Shown here: one piece after another, positions 27,651-35,494 of the stretch
Position numbering within the stretch: position 1 is the stretch's first letter
How the letters are laid out: every line of letters begins with the position of its first letter
Assembly (NCBI GenBank): GCA_944325865.1
Contig: CALVBS010000006.1
Coordinates: forward strand, 62,001 to 126,000
Source: Candidatus Gastranaerophilales bacterium
GTDB taxonomy: Bacteria; Cyanobacteriota; Vampirovibrionia; Gastranaerophilales; Gastranaerophilaceae
Reading direction: 5' to 3'
DNA: 64,000 nt
Translations under genes and position numbers: made by a program
Notes under the pieces: model-generated
Database searches by the model: none
Seen by the model: only the letters and a program-made list of their open reading frames with translations
Told to the model about the DNA's origin: nothing

Positions 27651-29198
27651 ATGAAAGGTATGAAAAAATTTATTGCTCTCGGCATAATTTTAACGCTTAC
27701 AGCTGTTCCGTCCTTTGCAAAAGAACAGTGGATTAATAATTTGCGTGATGATTTTTTGAAAAATTCGGCAATTATTTATACAATAAATCTTAGAACTTTT
27801 AATGCTCAGGATTTGAATGAAAACGGAATTATAGATTTTGATGAAGGAGAAGAGAGCGGTAATTTCTTAAACGCAATCGCAAGACTTGATGAATTAAAAG
27901 CAAATGGGATTAATGCAGTTCATATTTTGCCTATCACCCCTGTAGGTAAAATTAAAGCACTGGGAACTGCAGGTTCATTATATGCCATATCTTCTTTTGA
28001 TACGCTTAACCCTCAGTTGAAAAATGAAAATACTATTCTTACGGAAAAAGAACAGGCTGCAAAATTTATTTCGGAAGCTCATGAAAGAGGAATTGCAGTT
28101 ATTGTGGATGTTCCGGCATGCGGTTCTTATGATTTGTATCTGCAAAGGCCTGAACTTTTTGTAAAAGATAAGGACGGACAGCCGGTTGTACCTGCCGACT
28201 GGACTGATGTAAGATTGCTTAATGCCGGCAGCGAAGTTAAAATTAATCAGGATGTGTTTAATGCATACAAAACTTTTGTTGATATGGCCCTGGAATTAGG
28301 TGTTGACGGAATAAGAGTTGATGTCGCTCACAGCAAGCCTGCGAATTTCTGGAAAGCTTTAATTGATTATTCAAGAAAACGTGATCCTCAGCTGTTATGG
28401 CTGGCTGAATCTTCGGATTCTTGGAAAGATGCAGTCTCGCCATATACGGTCTATACACCGTATGATAAATTGCTTGCTGCCGGATTTGACGGCTATTACA
28501 GCAGTTATTTTAATTTGAAAAATTGGAAAGAAGGCAAAGAATTAACATCTCAGGTTGAACATGATTTGAATCTTGCTAAAAATATAGGAGCCCCTAAAAG
28601 TGCAATAGGAAGTTTTACAACACATGATGAACTTAGTCCTGTTGTGGTTAACGGTAGAGAATACAGCAAAATGATTATGTGGCTTAACGCTACACTTCCT
28701 GTAAATTCATATTTTGTTGACGGGTTTGATACGGGTGACAGATATATTTATCCATGGGCTAATAAAAAAGCTGTAAAAACCTATACAGATGATGAATATT
28801 ATTTTGCTCACCGCGGTAAGATTGATATATTTAATTTTTCAAGAAAACCGGGCGGAAAAGATTTATTGCTGCAGGAAGAATTTAAGAGAGCAAATCAGTT
28901 TAAAGAATATATGGTCTCTATGTATGACGGCGGAAAATTTCATCCGTTGAGAGTTTCCGACCCATCAGTCTTTGCCTATCTGGTTTCTAAAAATGGAAAT
29001 TCTGTTCTGGTTATCGGTAATTTAAATTTTAAAAATATAGTTAATTCTGAAGTTCATCTGCCCAAATTTAATGAAGAAAAGGATGTAATCAGCGTAGAAT
29101 TTGAAAATCCTCCGAAAGCAGGAAGAGGCAAAATGGAAGTAAACCTTGATCCAGGTGAGATACAGGTTTATGTAATAAATAATTACGAATTAAATTAG
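27651..29198 (+). CDS. Secreted GH13 alpha-amylase-family protein
   Basis: 515 residues with a signal peptide (KFIALGIILTLTAVPSFA, cleavage before KEQW). The TIM-barrel motifs of GH13 can be followed: a region I-like VIVDVPACGS (lacking the usual NH of DxxxNH), GVDGIRVDVAHSK with the nucleophile Asp, WLAESSDS with the acid/base Glu, and FTTHDE (HD). An EF-hand-like calcium loop DLNENGIIDFDEGEE lies near residue 48. A beta-sandwich C-terminus ends the protein. It should cleave or transfer alpha-glucans in the periplasm or outside. The ATG at 27651 is preferred over the TTG at 27642 because AAGGGG lies 10 nt upstream of the ATG. Unrelated in function to the rfb genes before it. Confidence 0.85.
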   Translation: MKGMKKFIALGIILTLTAVPSFAKEQWINNLRDDFLKNSAIIYTINLRTFNAQDLNENGIIDFDEGEESGNFLNAIARLDELKANGINAVHILPITPVGKIKALGTAGSLYAISSFDTLNPQLKNENTILTEKEQAAKFISEAHERGIAVIVDVPACGSYDLYLQRPELFVKDKDGQPVVPADWTDVRLLNAGSEVKINQDVFNAYKTFVDMALELGVDGIRVDVAHSKPANFWKALIDYSRKRDPQLLWLAESSDSWKDAVSPYTVYTPYDKLLAAGFDGYYSSYFNLKNWKEGKELTSQVEHDLNLAKNIGAPKSAIGSFTTHDELSPVVVNGREYSKMIMWLNATLPVNSYFVDGFDTGDRYIYPWANKKAVKTYTDDEYYFAHRGKIDIFNFSRKPGGKDLLLQEEFKRANQFKEYMVSMYDGGKFHPLRVSDPSVFAYLVSKNGNSVLVIGNLNFKNIVNSEVHLPKFNEEKDVISVEFENPPKAGRGKMEVNLDPGEIQVYVINNYELN

Positions 29199-29250
29199 CA
29201 AAAAAATTTTTGTTTGGTTTTTTATATAAACGCACAAAAAAGAGGTTAAA

Positions 29251-30258
29251 ATGTCGCACTTATTGTTGGATACCGTAAGTCACAACAAGAACCCGTATTC
29301 TTATTTTATGACTGTAAAGTCTTCAACTGCTGAATCTGCAAATAAATCCGAATCTGTTAATGAACAAAAGGAGAAAGTCGGTGGCGGTAGTAATTTGCTT
29401 ACTGCGGGCATGTGCGGTCTTGGTGTTATTGGCATGTCTCTTCTTGCTTATACAGGCGGAAAGCTATATAAAAAACAAAAAATTAATGCCGAAATTAAAA
29501 ATTTAAAAAGAGAGATAAAAGATTCGTATAATATTGCCAAATCTGCGATGTTACAGGAACTTGTAAATGAAGGCCTTCCAAAATCTTTTACTTCCGGGAA
29601 GTTTTATAATTACAAAATTAAATCTTCAAATGATATAAAAGCTGTTGGCGAATATTACAAAGGTGTATATGATACTTTGGAGCAGGTTCAGGTTGAATCC
29701 TCCAATACAATAAGAGAAAGCATAAAAAAAGTCGCTTCTGATGCAGAATGGCAGGAATTGCACAAATACAGAAAGCAGCTTTTAAAACAGGTTAACGGAG
29801 ATGATATTAATAAGCATGATATAGCTTTGAAAAAAATAAGCCTTATAAATGATATGCTTGTCTATAAACTTCATCCTGAAGAAGAAGAGGTTTTTAAATC
29901 AAGAAATCTTATATCTGTTGATGATGCAAGGATGATGATAAAAAGAGATTTTGCAAATAAAGAAGAATATGATGAGGAATATCAAAAGTTTATTAAATAT
30001 ACATTCAATTACAGTCCGATGACAAAGTTTTTTGTAAATAACGGCGAGCTCTCTCTCCTTGATTTGTTCAAATCCGAAATTATTGCCCATAAAGTTGCAG
30101 GTGATAAAAAACTTCTTGCAAAACTTATACTTGATGAAGATGTTCCGGAAGTTCAAAGACGATATATCCAAAAATTAATATCTCTTGCAAATGAGTTCTC
30201 AAAAGACGAAAAAGTATTACGGCTGAAAAGTTTGACTTCCTCTAAAGCATTATCATGA
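29251..30258 (+). CDS. Hypothetical single-pass membrane protein, 335 aa
   Basis: Unknown. A polar N-terminus (1-45), one membrane helix (about 48-69, LLTAGMCGLGVIGMSLLAYT) and a basic stop KLYKKQK, then a long soluble, lysine/glutamate-rich helical domain. The layout (short N-tail, one helix, large helical domain) is like the 136-aa protein at 11049 and the 487-aa protein at 53046, though I cannot align them. AGAGG precedes the ATG. The gene ends 72 bp before the Fe-S scaffold gene, which has its own promoter. Confidence 0.7.
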   Translation: MSHLLLDTVSHNKNPYSYFMTVKSSTAESANKSESVNEQKEKVGGGSNLLTAGMCGLGVIGMSLLAYTGGKLYKKQKINAEIKNLKREIKDSYNIAKSAMLQELVNEGLPKSFTSGKFYNYKIKSSNDIKAVGEYYKGVYDTLEQVQVESSNTIRESIKKVASDAEWQELHKYRKQLLKQVNGDDINKHDIALKKISLINDMLVYKLHPEEEEVFKSRNLISVDDARMMIKRDFANKEEYDEEYQKFIKYTFNYSPMTKFFVNNGELSLLDLFKSEIIAHKVAGDKKLLAKLILDEDVPEVQRRYIQKLISLANEFSKDEKVLRLKSLTSSKALS

Positions 30259-30269
30259 CTGATTTTATA

Positions 30270-30298
30270 TTGACATGAGCGTTTCAGCATTTTAAAAT
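30270..30298 (+). promoter_or_regulatory. Promoter of the Fe-S scaffold/GGGtGRT pair
   Basis: Perfect TTGACA (30270-30275), 17-bp spacer, TAAAAT (30293-30298), 33 bp before the ATG at 30331. Confidence 0.65.
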
Positions 30299-30330
30299 TT
30301 ACTTGTATATAACCGAAGGGAGTATAGAAA

Positions 30331-31035
30331 ATGTTGGATCGTATACAAATTACAAAAGAAGTAGAAGAAATGTGCTGCGTAAAACGCGGTGTAAAAGGTG
30401 AACCTGCTCCTATCCCTCAAGAAGGCGAATGGACAAAATGTAAAGAAATTAAAGACATTTCAGGTTTAACTCACGGCTGCGGCTGCTGTGCTCCGCAGCA
30501 AGGTACTTGTAAATTAACTCTTAATGTTAAAAACGGTATTATTCAGGAAGCACTTGTTGAAACTCTCGGATGTTCAGGTATGACACACTCTGCAGCTATG
30601 GCAGCAGAAATCCTTCCGGGTAAAACAATTCTTGAAGCCTTGAATACTGACCTCGTTTGTGACGCAATCAATGTTGCAATGAGAGAATTATTCCTGCAGA
30701 TTGTTTACGGACGTACTCAAACTGCATTCTCGGAAGGCGGACTTCCTGTTGGTGCAGGATTGGAAGATTTGGGTAAAGGTCTCCGTTCTCAAACCGGAAC
30801 AATCTTCTCAACAAAACAAAAAGGTCCTAGATACCTTGAAGTTGCTGAAGGTTATGTTCTTGAACTCGGACTTGACAAAAATGATGAAATTATCGGGTAT
30901 AAGTTTGTTCACTTAGGCAAATTTATGGAAGCCGTTAAAAAAGGTGTTGATCCGAAAGAAGCTCTGGAAAAATTCACCGGAACTTACGGAAGATTTGATG
31001 AAGCCGTTAAGAAAATTGACCCGAGAAAAGAATAA
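30331..31035 (+). CDS. Iron-sulfur cluster assembly scaffold-like protein (IscU/NifU-N type)
   Basis: 234 residues. A cysteine-rich N-terminal extension (EMCCVKRG, THGCGCCAPQQGTC) precedes an IscU-like region with VETLGCSGMTHSAAMAAEIL and KTILEALNTDLVCDAI, then a C-terminal extension. The family is annotated as a scaffold protein and commonly stands next to a GGGtGRT gene, as here. The many cysteines suit transient Fe-S binding, but no biochemistry can be read from the sequence. AAGGGAG precedes the start. Confidence 0.8.
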   Translation: MLDRIQITKEVEEMCCVKRGVKGEPAPIPQEGEWTKCKEIKDISGLTHGCGCCAPQQGTCKLTLNVKNGIIQEALVETLGCSGMTHSAAMAAEILPGKTILEALNTDLVCDAINVAMRELFLQIVYGRTQTAFSEGGLPVGAGLEDLGKGLRSQTGTIFSTKQKGPRYLEVAEGYVLELGLDKNDEIIGYKFVHLGKFMEAVKKGVDPKEALEKFTGTYGRFDEAVKKIDPRKE

Positions 31036-31063
31036 TAAAATGATTCTGAAATAAATTCGGTAT

Positions 31064-31097
31064 GACATGTCATTCTGAACTTGATTTAGAATCTCAG
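31064..31097. repeat. Short dispersed intergenic repeat (CATTCTGAACTTGATTTAGAATCTC type)
   Basis: ATGACATGTCATTCTGAACT followed by TGATTTAGAATCTCAG is of the widespread GTCATTCTGAACTTGATTCAGAATCTC class seen between genes in many bacteria, with a partial ATTCTGAA before it. It contains an imperfect inverted repeat (ATTCTGAA/TTTAGAAT). It separates two cotranscribed genes. Confidence 0.45.
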
Positions 31098-31129
31098 TAA
31101 AAATTATAAAAAATTAAGAGGAAAATAAA

Positions 31130-32134
31130 ATGACAGTAAAATTTGAAGGACAAGACAGACGTCAGGCTAAATTAAACAAAATTTTGCCTGAGTACGGTTT
31201 TAAGTCTTTGGAAGATGCAAAAGCTTTATGTGATTCCAAAGGTATTAACGTAGAAGAAATCGTTAAAGGTATTCAGCCTATCGCATTTGATAATGCTGTT
31301 TGGGCTTATACTTTAGGTGCTGCTATTGCTATTAAAAAAGAAGCTAAAGACGCTGCAGAAGCTGCAAGTTTAATCGGAGAAGGTTTACAGGCTTTCTGTG
31401 TACCGGGTTCTGTTGGTGACACAAGAAAAGTAGGCTTGGGCCATGGTAACCTTGCCGCTATGTTATTGAGAGAAGAAACAAAATGTTTTTGTTTCTTAGC
31501 AGGCCACGAATCTTTTGCGGCTGCTGAAGGTGCTATCGGTATTGCAAGAAATGCTAACAAAGTAAGAAAAGAACCTTTAAGAGTTATCTTAAACGGTCTT
31601 GGTAAAGATGCTGCTTACATCATTTCAAGAATTAACGGTTTTACATCTGTTGAAACTAAGTATGATTACAAAACAGGCGAATTAAAAATTGTTAAAGAAC
31701 AGCCATTCTCTGACGGAGAAAGAGCAAAAGTTAAATGCTACGGTGCTGATGATGTATCTGAAGGTGTTGCAATCATGATTCACGAAGGTGTTGATGTTTC
31801 TATTACCGGTAACTCAACTAACCCTACACGTTTCCAACACCCTGTTGCAGGTACTTACAAAAAATGGTGCTATGAAAACGGAAGAAAATACTTCTCAGTT
31901 GCATCAGGCGGAGGTACAGGCAGAACTCTTCACCCTGATAACGTAGCTGCTGGTCCGGCTTCTTACGGTATGACTGATACTATGGGAAGAATGCATGGTG
32001 ATGCTCAGTTTGCTGGTTCTTCATCAGTTCCTGCTCACGTAGAAATGATGGGTATCATTGGTATGGGTAACAACCCGATGGTTGGTGCAAGTGTTGCAGT
32101 TGCAGTTGCGGTTGCAGGTGCTCTTGCTAAATAA
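31130..32134 (+). CDS. GGGtGRT protein
   Basis: 334 residues. The name-giving motif SGGGTGRTLHPDNVA is at about residues 255-269. Other conserved-looking stretches are GHGNLAAMLLREETKCFCFLAGHES and GNSTNPTRFQHPVAGTYKKW. The family is widespread in anaerobes, and its role is not settled; neighbourhood with a scaffold-like Fe-S protein suggests metal-centre chemistry. Highly expressed codon use and AGAGGA ribosome-binding site. A strong terminator follows. Confidence 0.9.
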   Translation: MTVKFEGQDRRQAKLNKILPEYGFKSLEDAKALCDSKGINVEEIVKGIQPIAFDNAVWAYTLGAAIAIKKEAKDAAEAASLIGEGLQAFCVPGSVGDTRKVGLGHGNLAAMLLREETKCFCFLAGHESFAAAEGAIGIARNANKVRKEPLRVILNGLGKDAAYIISRINGFTSVETKYDYKTGELKIVKEQPFSDGERAKVKCYGADDVSEGVAIMIHEGVDVSITGNSTNPTRFQHPVAGTYKKWCYENGRKYFSVASGGGTGRTLHPDNVAAGPASYGMTDTMGRMHGDAQFAGSSSVPAHVEMMGIIGMGNNPMVGASVAVAVAVAGALAK

Positions 32135-32152
32135 CCGGTCAATAAATATAAT

Positions 32153-32187
32153 AAAAAAAGAACCGGAGTTATTTCGGTTCTTTTTTT
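32153..32187. terminator. Bidirectional terminator
   Basis: AAAAAAAGAACCG pairs with CGGTTCTTTTTTT around a 9-nt loop. It ends both the GGGtGRT transcript and the convergent pseudopilin transcript. Confidence 0.9.
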
Positions 32188-32200
32188 ATTTGACAATAAA

Positions 32201-32902
32201 TTAATTTAGATTTTTCCAATAACTTTTATCAGTCAAAGCTTTATAGGCACATCCGGCACCGTTAGAGGAGGAAGTGCTTGTTGCAGAACAATATTCAGTA
32301 GCACTGTAGGTAGTTCCTTCTGCTCCCATTGGTAAGAGTTTGCCCGATTCCATAAGCTGAAAAGTAAATAAATCATGTCCCCATCTATTCGGTCTTTTCT
32401 TTACCCCGTTAACATCTACGGTTATATATACCGGTAAATTGCCGTTGCCCATAGAATTTTCTATTAAAAAGAGCGTTCCGTCTGCAGTTATAAATTGTCC
32501 GTCATCCATTATATAAGTATTGACCTCTGTTTTGTTATTAAAAGTCTTATAAATTTTTTTTGCATTTTCATTCTCAGTAATATTTGAATTCTCTAAACAG
32601 GCACCCTCTTCGGTTCCTCCTCCGCAATCTATTGCTTTTACAATATATTTCATAAGCAGTTCTTTTATCGGCGGGTTTGTGCCTCCGATAGTATTTTGGT
32701 AATTTGAAGGCTTTATTACTTCTCCCGTATCAAGTTGAGCTCTTTGCAGTGCCTGCTGTAATATAGAGTAATTTTTTTGCAGCCCGGTTTCCATTTCTTT
32801 ATAGGTTACCCTGTTAATAAGTGCAGGAAGAGTCATCGCTGCTACTACTCCTATTATCCCCAGAGTTATTAAAACTTCTGCAAGTGTGAATCCTTTTATC
32901 AT
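32201..32902 (-). CDS. Type IV pilin-like (pseudopilin) protein
   Basis: 233 residues. A very short leader MIKG^FTLAEVLITLG is cut by prepilin peptidase after Gly4, and Glu at +5 is present. The hydrophobic helix runs to about residue 28. The C-terminal globular domain has paired cysteines (CGGGTEEGAC, and YCSATS with GAGC). Such proteins build type IV pili, type II secretion pseudopili or competence pili. The divergent XRE gene 149 bp away and the same arrangement at 41 kb suggest local control. The start has GGAGGAT upstream. Confidence 0.88.
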   Translation of the reverse strand: MIKGFTLAEVLITLGIIGVVAAMTLPALINRVTYKEMETGLQKNYSILQQALQRAQLDTGEVIKPSNYQNTIGGTNPPIKELLMKYIVKAIDCGGGTEEGACLENSNITENENAKKIYKTFNNKTEVNTYIMDDGQFITADGTLFLIENSMGNGNLPVYITVDVNGVKKRPNRWGHDLFTFQLMESGKLLPMGAEGTTYSATEYCSATSTSSSNGAGCAYKALTDKSYWKNLN

Positions 32903-32947
32903 TCATCCTCCATGATATTATAATTTGAAATTATCATCTATATTTAG

Positions 32948-32976
32948 ATTTTATCATGTAAAATGATATTTTTCAA
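32948..32976 (-). promoter_or_regulatory. Promoter of the 32.9-kb pseudopilin gene
   Basis: On the minus strand TTGAAA (32976-32971), 17-bp spacer, TAAAAT (32953-32948) preceded by TG. ATGATA/TATCAT sequences surround it several times and may be operator half-sites. Confidence 0.5.
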
Positions 32977-32986
32977 TCAATTATCA

Positions 32987-33042
32987 TTAATACTTTATTA
33001 TTTTTAGGAGGTTTAAATTTTAATATCATATTAAAGTATTAA
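32987..33042. promoter_or_regulatory. 11-bp inverted repeat before the XRE gene
   Basis: TTAATACTTTA (32987-32997) and its complement TAAAGTATTAA (33032-33042) flank 34 bp in the XRE/pseudopilin divergent region. The right arm lies 9 bp before the XRE start codon, suiting autoregulation. Confidence 0.45.
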
Positions 33043-33051
33043 AGAGGTCAT

Positions 33052-33366
33052 ATGGAACTGAAGAAAAATATCGGCAAACGTATAAAAGAAATTAGAAAAA
33101 AAAGAGGTTTATCGCAAGAAAAACTATCCGAACTTGTCGATATTGAACAAAATACACTCAGTTACATTGAGACAGGCAATAACTTTTGTACCGCGGAGAC
33201 TCTTGAAAAAATTATTACCGCACTTGGAATTGAACCAAAAGAACTATTTGATTTCGGACATTATAAAGATAATGATACCCTTATGGCAGAAATTAACTGG
33301 ATGCTGAAAAATACGCCGGAGAAGATTCCTGAAGTGTATAAAATTGTTAAAGCAATAATTAATTGA
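33052..33366 (+). CDS. XRE-family regulator paired with pseudopilin, 104 aa
   Basis: HTH at residues about 7-62: IGKRIKEIRKKRGLSQEKLS, QNTLSYIETG (recognition helix) and LEKIITALGIEPKELFDFG. A short C-terminal helical tail (NWMLKNTPEKIPEVYKIVKA) may dimerise. It is clearly a paralogue of the 103-aa regulator at 41012: both have KEIRKKRGL[ST]QE and end the HTH in LFDF. It is divergent from the pseudopilin gene and likely controls it. AGAGG is close to the start codon. Confidence 0.9.
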   Translation: MELKKNIGKRIKEIRKKRGLSQEKLSELVDIEQNTLSYIETGNNFCTAETLEKIITALGIEPKELFDFGHYKDNDTLMAEINWMLKNTPEKIPEVYKIVKAIIN

Positions 33367-33471
33367 GAAAAATGTAAATAAATGTAACGAATTTATGACT
33401 TTGTGAAATTGAGAATTTTTAAAATACTTTATATGAGTAAGAGAGCAAAGTATAAAATAAGGAGAGATAAG

Positions 33472-33804
33472 ATGACTTTCTTAGCAGTAGATTCTCAAAA
33501 GAGTTTATTCACAATTCAAAAGAGCCAGCTGCAATTTGAGCAGACGCTTGTTATGAATCAAGCTAACTGGGTTACAAAAGAAATGGCATACATTTCTCAG
33601 CAGTATTCGGATTCAGGTGATGATACAAACGTTGATGATGATCCGTATTACATCACTCTGCAACAGCAGGAAGAATACCTGACAACACGACAAAAAGCGT
33701 TGGATACTCAGATTTCATTGATTGATAATGAGATTAACTCAATGAAGACAATGGTTACCAACAACATCAAGAGCAGTTGTACTCTTAACCTTATCGGCGG
33801 TTAA
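33472..33804 (+). CDS. Small coiled-coil protein sharing the SASQAR-family C-terminus, 110 aa
   Basis: Unknown. The start at 33472 (MTFLAVDSQKSLF) has AAGGAGA and is preferred over the frame's upstream opening at 33403. It is glutamine-rich with a coiled coil in the second half (QQQEEYLTTRQKALDTQ). Its end, LDTQISLIDNEINSMKTMVT then NNIKSS, matches in pattern the C-termini of the proteins at 37301 and 55161 (LDTEIS...TKNIEKSF; LDTEQD...EKNVESTF). It may be a short partner of that family. Confidence 0.7.
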   Translation: MTFLAVDSQKSLFTIQKSQLQFEQTLVMNQANWVTKEMAYISQQYSDSGDDTNVDDDPYYITLQQQEEYLTTRQKALDTQISLIDNEINSMKTMVTNNIKSSCTLNLIGG

Positions 33805-33873
33805 TAAAAGACTGCAAAAAACAAAGATTAAAATACAAAATAAAAAGAAGTTTGTGGTGAAGTGCTTGAAGAG

Positions 33874-34731
33874 CTATGTGCCCGAACTTCTTTTGTTTTG
33901 TAACTCAAACAACTCAAATGTATTAATCATTAATGAGGCGATGGTCATAGGCCCTACTCCTCCGGGAACAGGCGAGATATATGATGTCACTTTGGAAATT
34001 TCATCAAAATTAACGTCTCCGCGGGTCTTGCCGTTCTCATCCTTAAAAATTCCCACATCAACCATAATACTATCAACTTTCATCATACTACTATCTTCTA
34101 TTACTTTTTCACCGACTGCAGAAATTAAAATATCTGCAGTTTTTGTTATTTCAGCAAGATTTTTTGTCTTACTGTGGCAGACTGTGACGGTAGCATTTCT
34201 GTTAAGCATCATAACTGCAAGAGGTTTCCCTACAATATTTGAACGTCCTATAACAACAACATGTTTGCCTTCGGGATTTATTCCGTACTCATCAAGCAAT
34301 AATAGGATACCTTTCGGTGTACAAGGATATGCATATGGTTTTTGCCCCGAGAAAAGTTTGCCGGAATTTTCAGAGGTAAATCCGTCAACATCTTTAAGCG
34401 GCGAAATTGCATTAATTATTTTAAATTTATCAATATGTTTTGGCAGCGGAAGCTGTACAAGTATTGCATTTACTGAATCATCAGCGTTAAGTTCTTCTAT
34501 TTTTTCCAGCAGTTTATCTTCTTTAATATCTGACGGATAATTAATTATTTGCGAGTTAATGCCGATTTTTTCAGCCATTTTTTTCTTGTTGTTTACGTAA
34601 ATTTTGCTTGCTGCATCTTCGCCGACAAGTATAACGGCAAGAGACGGTTTTTTGTCAAGTTTGTCTATTTTTAGTTTTAAACCGTCCAACAATTTATCTC
34701 TTAATTTTTTCCCGTCAAGAATTATTGTCAT
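33874..34731 (-). CDS. folD: Bifunctional methylenetetrahydrofolate dehydrogenase/cyclohydrolase
   Basis: Oxidises 5,10-methylene-THF to methenyl-THF and hydrolyses it to 10-formyl-THF. 285 residues, normal length. Motifs: AVILVGEDAASKIYVNNKKK (catalytic Tyr and Lys), ILVQLPLPKHID, the NADP-loop VVIGRSNIVGKPLA and PVPGGVGPMTIASL near the end. Last gene of rplI-UroD-like-CooC-like-folD; it starts 9 bp after the CooC-like gene with AAAGGAGC. The company suggests C1 or methyl-transfer chemistry. Confidence 0.96.
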   Translation of the reverse strand: MTIILDGKKLRDKLLDGLKLKIDKLDKKPSLAVILVGEDAASKIYVNNKKKMAEKIGINSQIINYPSDIKEDKLLEKIEELNADDSVNAILVQLPLPKHIDKFKIINAISPLKDVDGFTSENSGKLFSGQKPYAYPCTPKGILLLLDEYGINPEGKHVVVIGRSNIVGKPLAVMMLNRNATVTVCHSKTKNLAEITKTADILISAVGEKVIEDSSMMKVDSIMVDVGIFKDENGKTRGDVNFDEISKVTSYISPVPGGVGPMTIASLMINTFELFELQNKRSSGT

Positions 34732-34740
34732 AAAGCTCCT

Positions 34741-35493
34741 TTACGATTTTGTCTGAGGAAGATTTAATCTGAAATAAAACTGTTTAATTGCATCCTGAAC
34801 CACTTTGGAGTCTTTTTCCATAGAATGTTGTATCAGATCTTCATCAAAAGGAATTACACCGAGAACCTCTAAATCATATTTTTTAAGAAGTTCATAAACG
34901 GCATTGATATTATTATTTTCAACTTTGTTAATTACAACACCCAGCTGGTCGCCTGCCGCATATTTTGCACTGAACTCTTCAATACGTTTTGCCAGATGTG
35001 CAGATTCTTCCGAAGGATTTGCAACAATAAGAGTTGTATCTATTTCTGTATCAACAAGCTGGTTTAAATATTTCAAATCAAATTCGCAGTCAAAAATTAC
35101 GATATCATATCTTGATATAAGTTTTAAAACAGCATCGCTGATTTGTCCGGTAATAGGGCAGCGACAATCTTTTGAGCCTACAAACCATGATACAATCAAG
35201 TCAACATTATCTGCAATTTCAACAACAATGTCTTCCATTGCCCATTCAACAAATTCCTGTTTTGACATACCTTCCGGAATCCCAGTTTTATATTCATGTT
35301 TTCCGCTTCTTATTCCGTAAATGGTATTCCTGACATCCAGTCCGAAACTGTGCCCGAGTTCCCCTGACAAATCATTATCAAAAAGCAGAATTGATTTATC
35401 CGGAAAAGATTCCTGAAAAATTCTCAAAAATGCCTTTGTAATTGTTGTTTTTCCGCTGCCGCTTTTCCCTGTTATAGCAAGTTTGAATGTCAA
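34741..35493 (-). CDS. CooC/AcsF-like P-loop ATPase
   Basis: 250 residues. Deviant Walker A KSGSGKTTITKAFLR at the N-terminus, a DNDLSGELGHSFG segment (DxD-type switch), CRCPITGQISDAVL with a CxC pair, DIVIFDCE and VINKVE for nucleotide recognition. CooC-type ATPases insert nickel into CO dehydrogenase/acetyl-CoA synthase; no such enzyme is in the window, so the target is unknown. The likely start is a TTG at 35493, one base after the preceding stop, with AAAGGAG 10 nt upstream. Sits between a methyltransferase-like gene and folD. Confidence 0.8.
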   Translation of the reverse strand: MTFKLAITGKSGSGKTTITKAFLRIFQESFPDKSILLFDNDLSGELGHSFGLDVRNTIYGIRSGKHEYKTGIPEGMSKQEFVEWAMEDIVVEIADNVDLIVSWFVGSKDCRCPITGQISDAVLKLISRYDIVIFDCEFDLKYLNQLVDTEIDTTLIVANPSEESAHLAKRIEEFSAKYAAGDQLGVVINKVENNNINAVYELLKKYDLEVLGVIPFDEDLIQHSMEKDSKVVQDAIKQFYFRLNLPQTKS

Positions 35494-35494
35494 A

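Noticed and set aside
33844-33896. Terminator AAAAGAAGTT...AACTTCTTTT after the 110-aa gene
   Set aside because: The loop is about 33 nt and the right arm lies inside folD; too weak to call with confidence.
33854-34540. 228-aa frame antisense to folD
   Set aside because: folD on the other strand has all catalytic motifs; the antisense frame is serine/isoleucine-rich shadow sequence.
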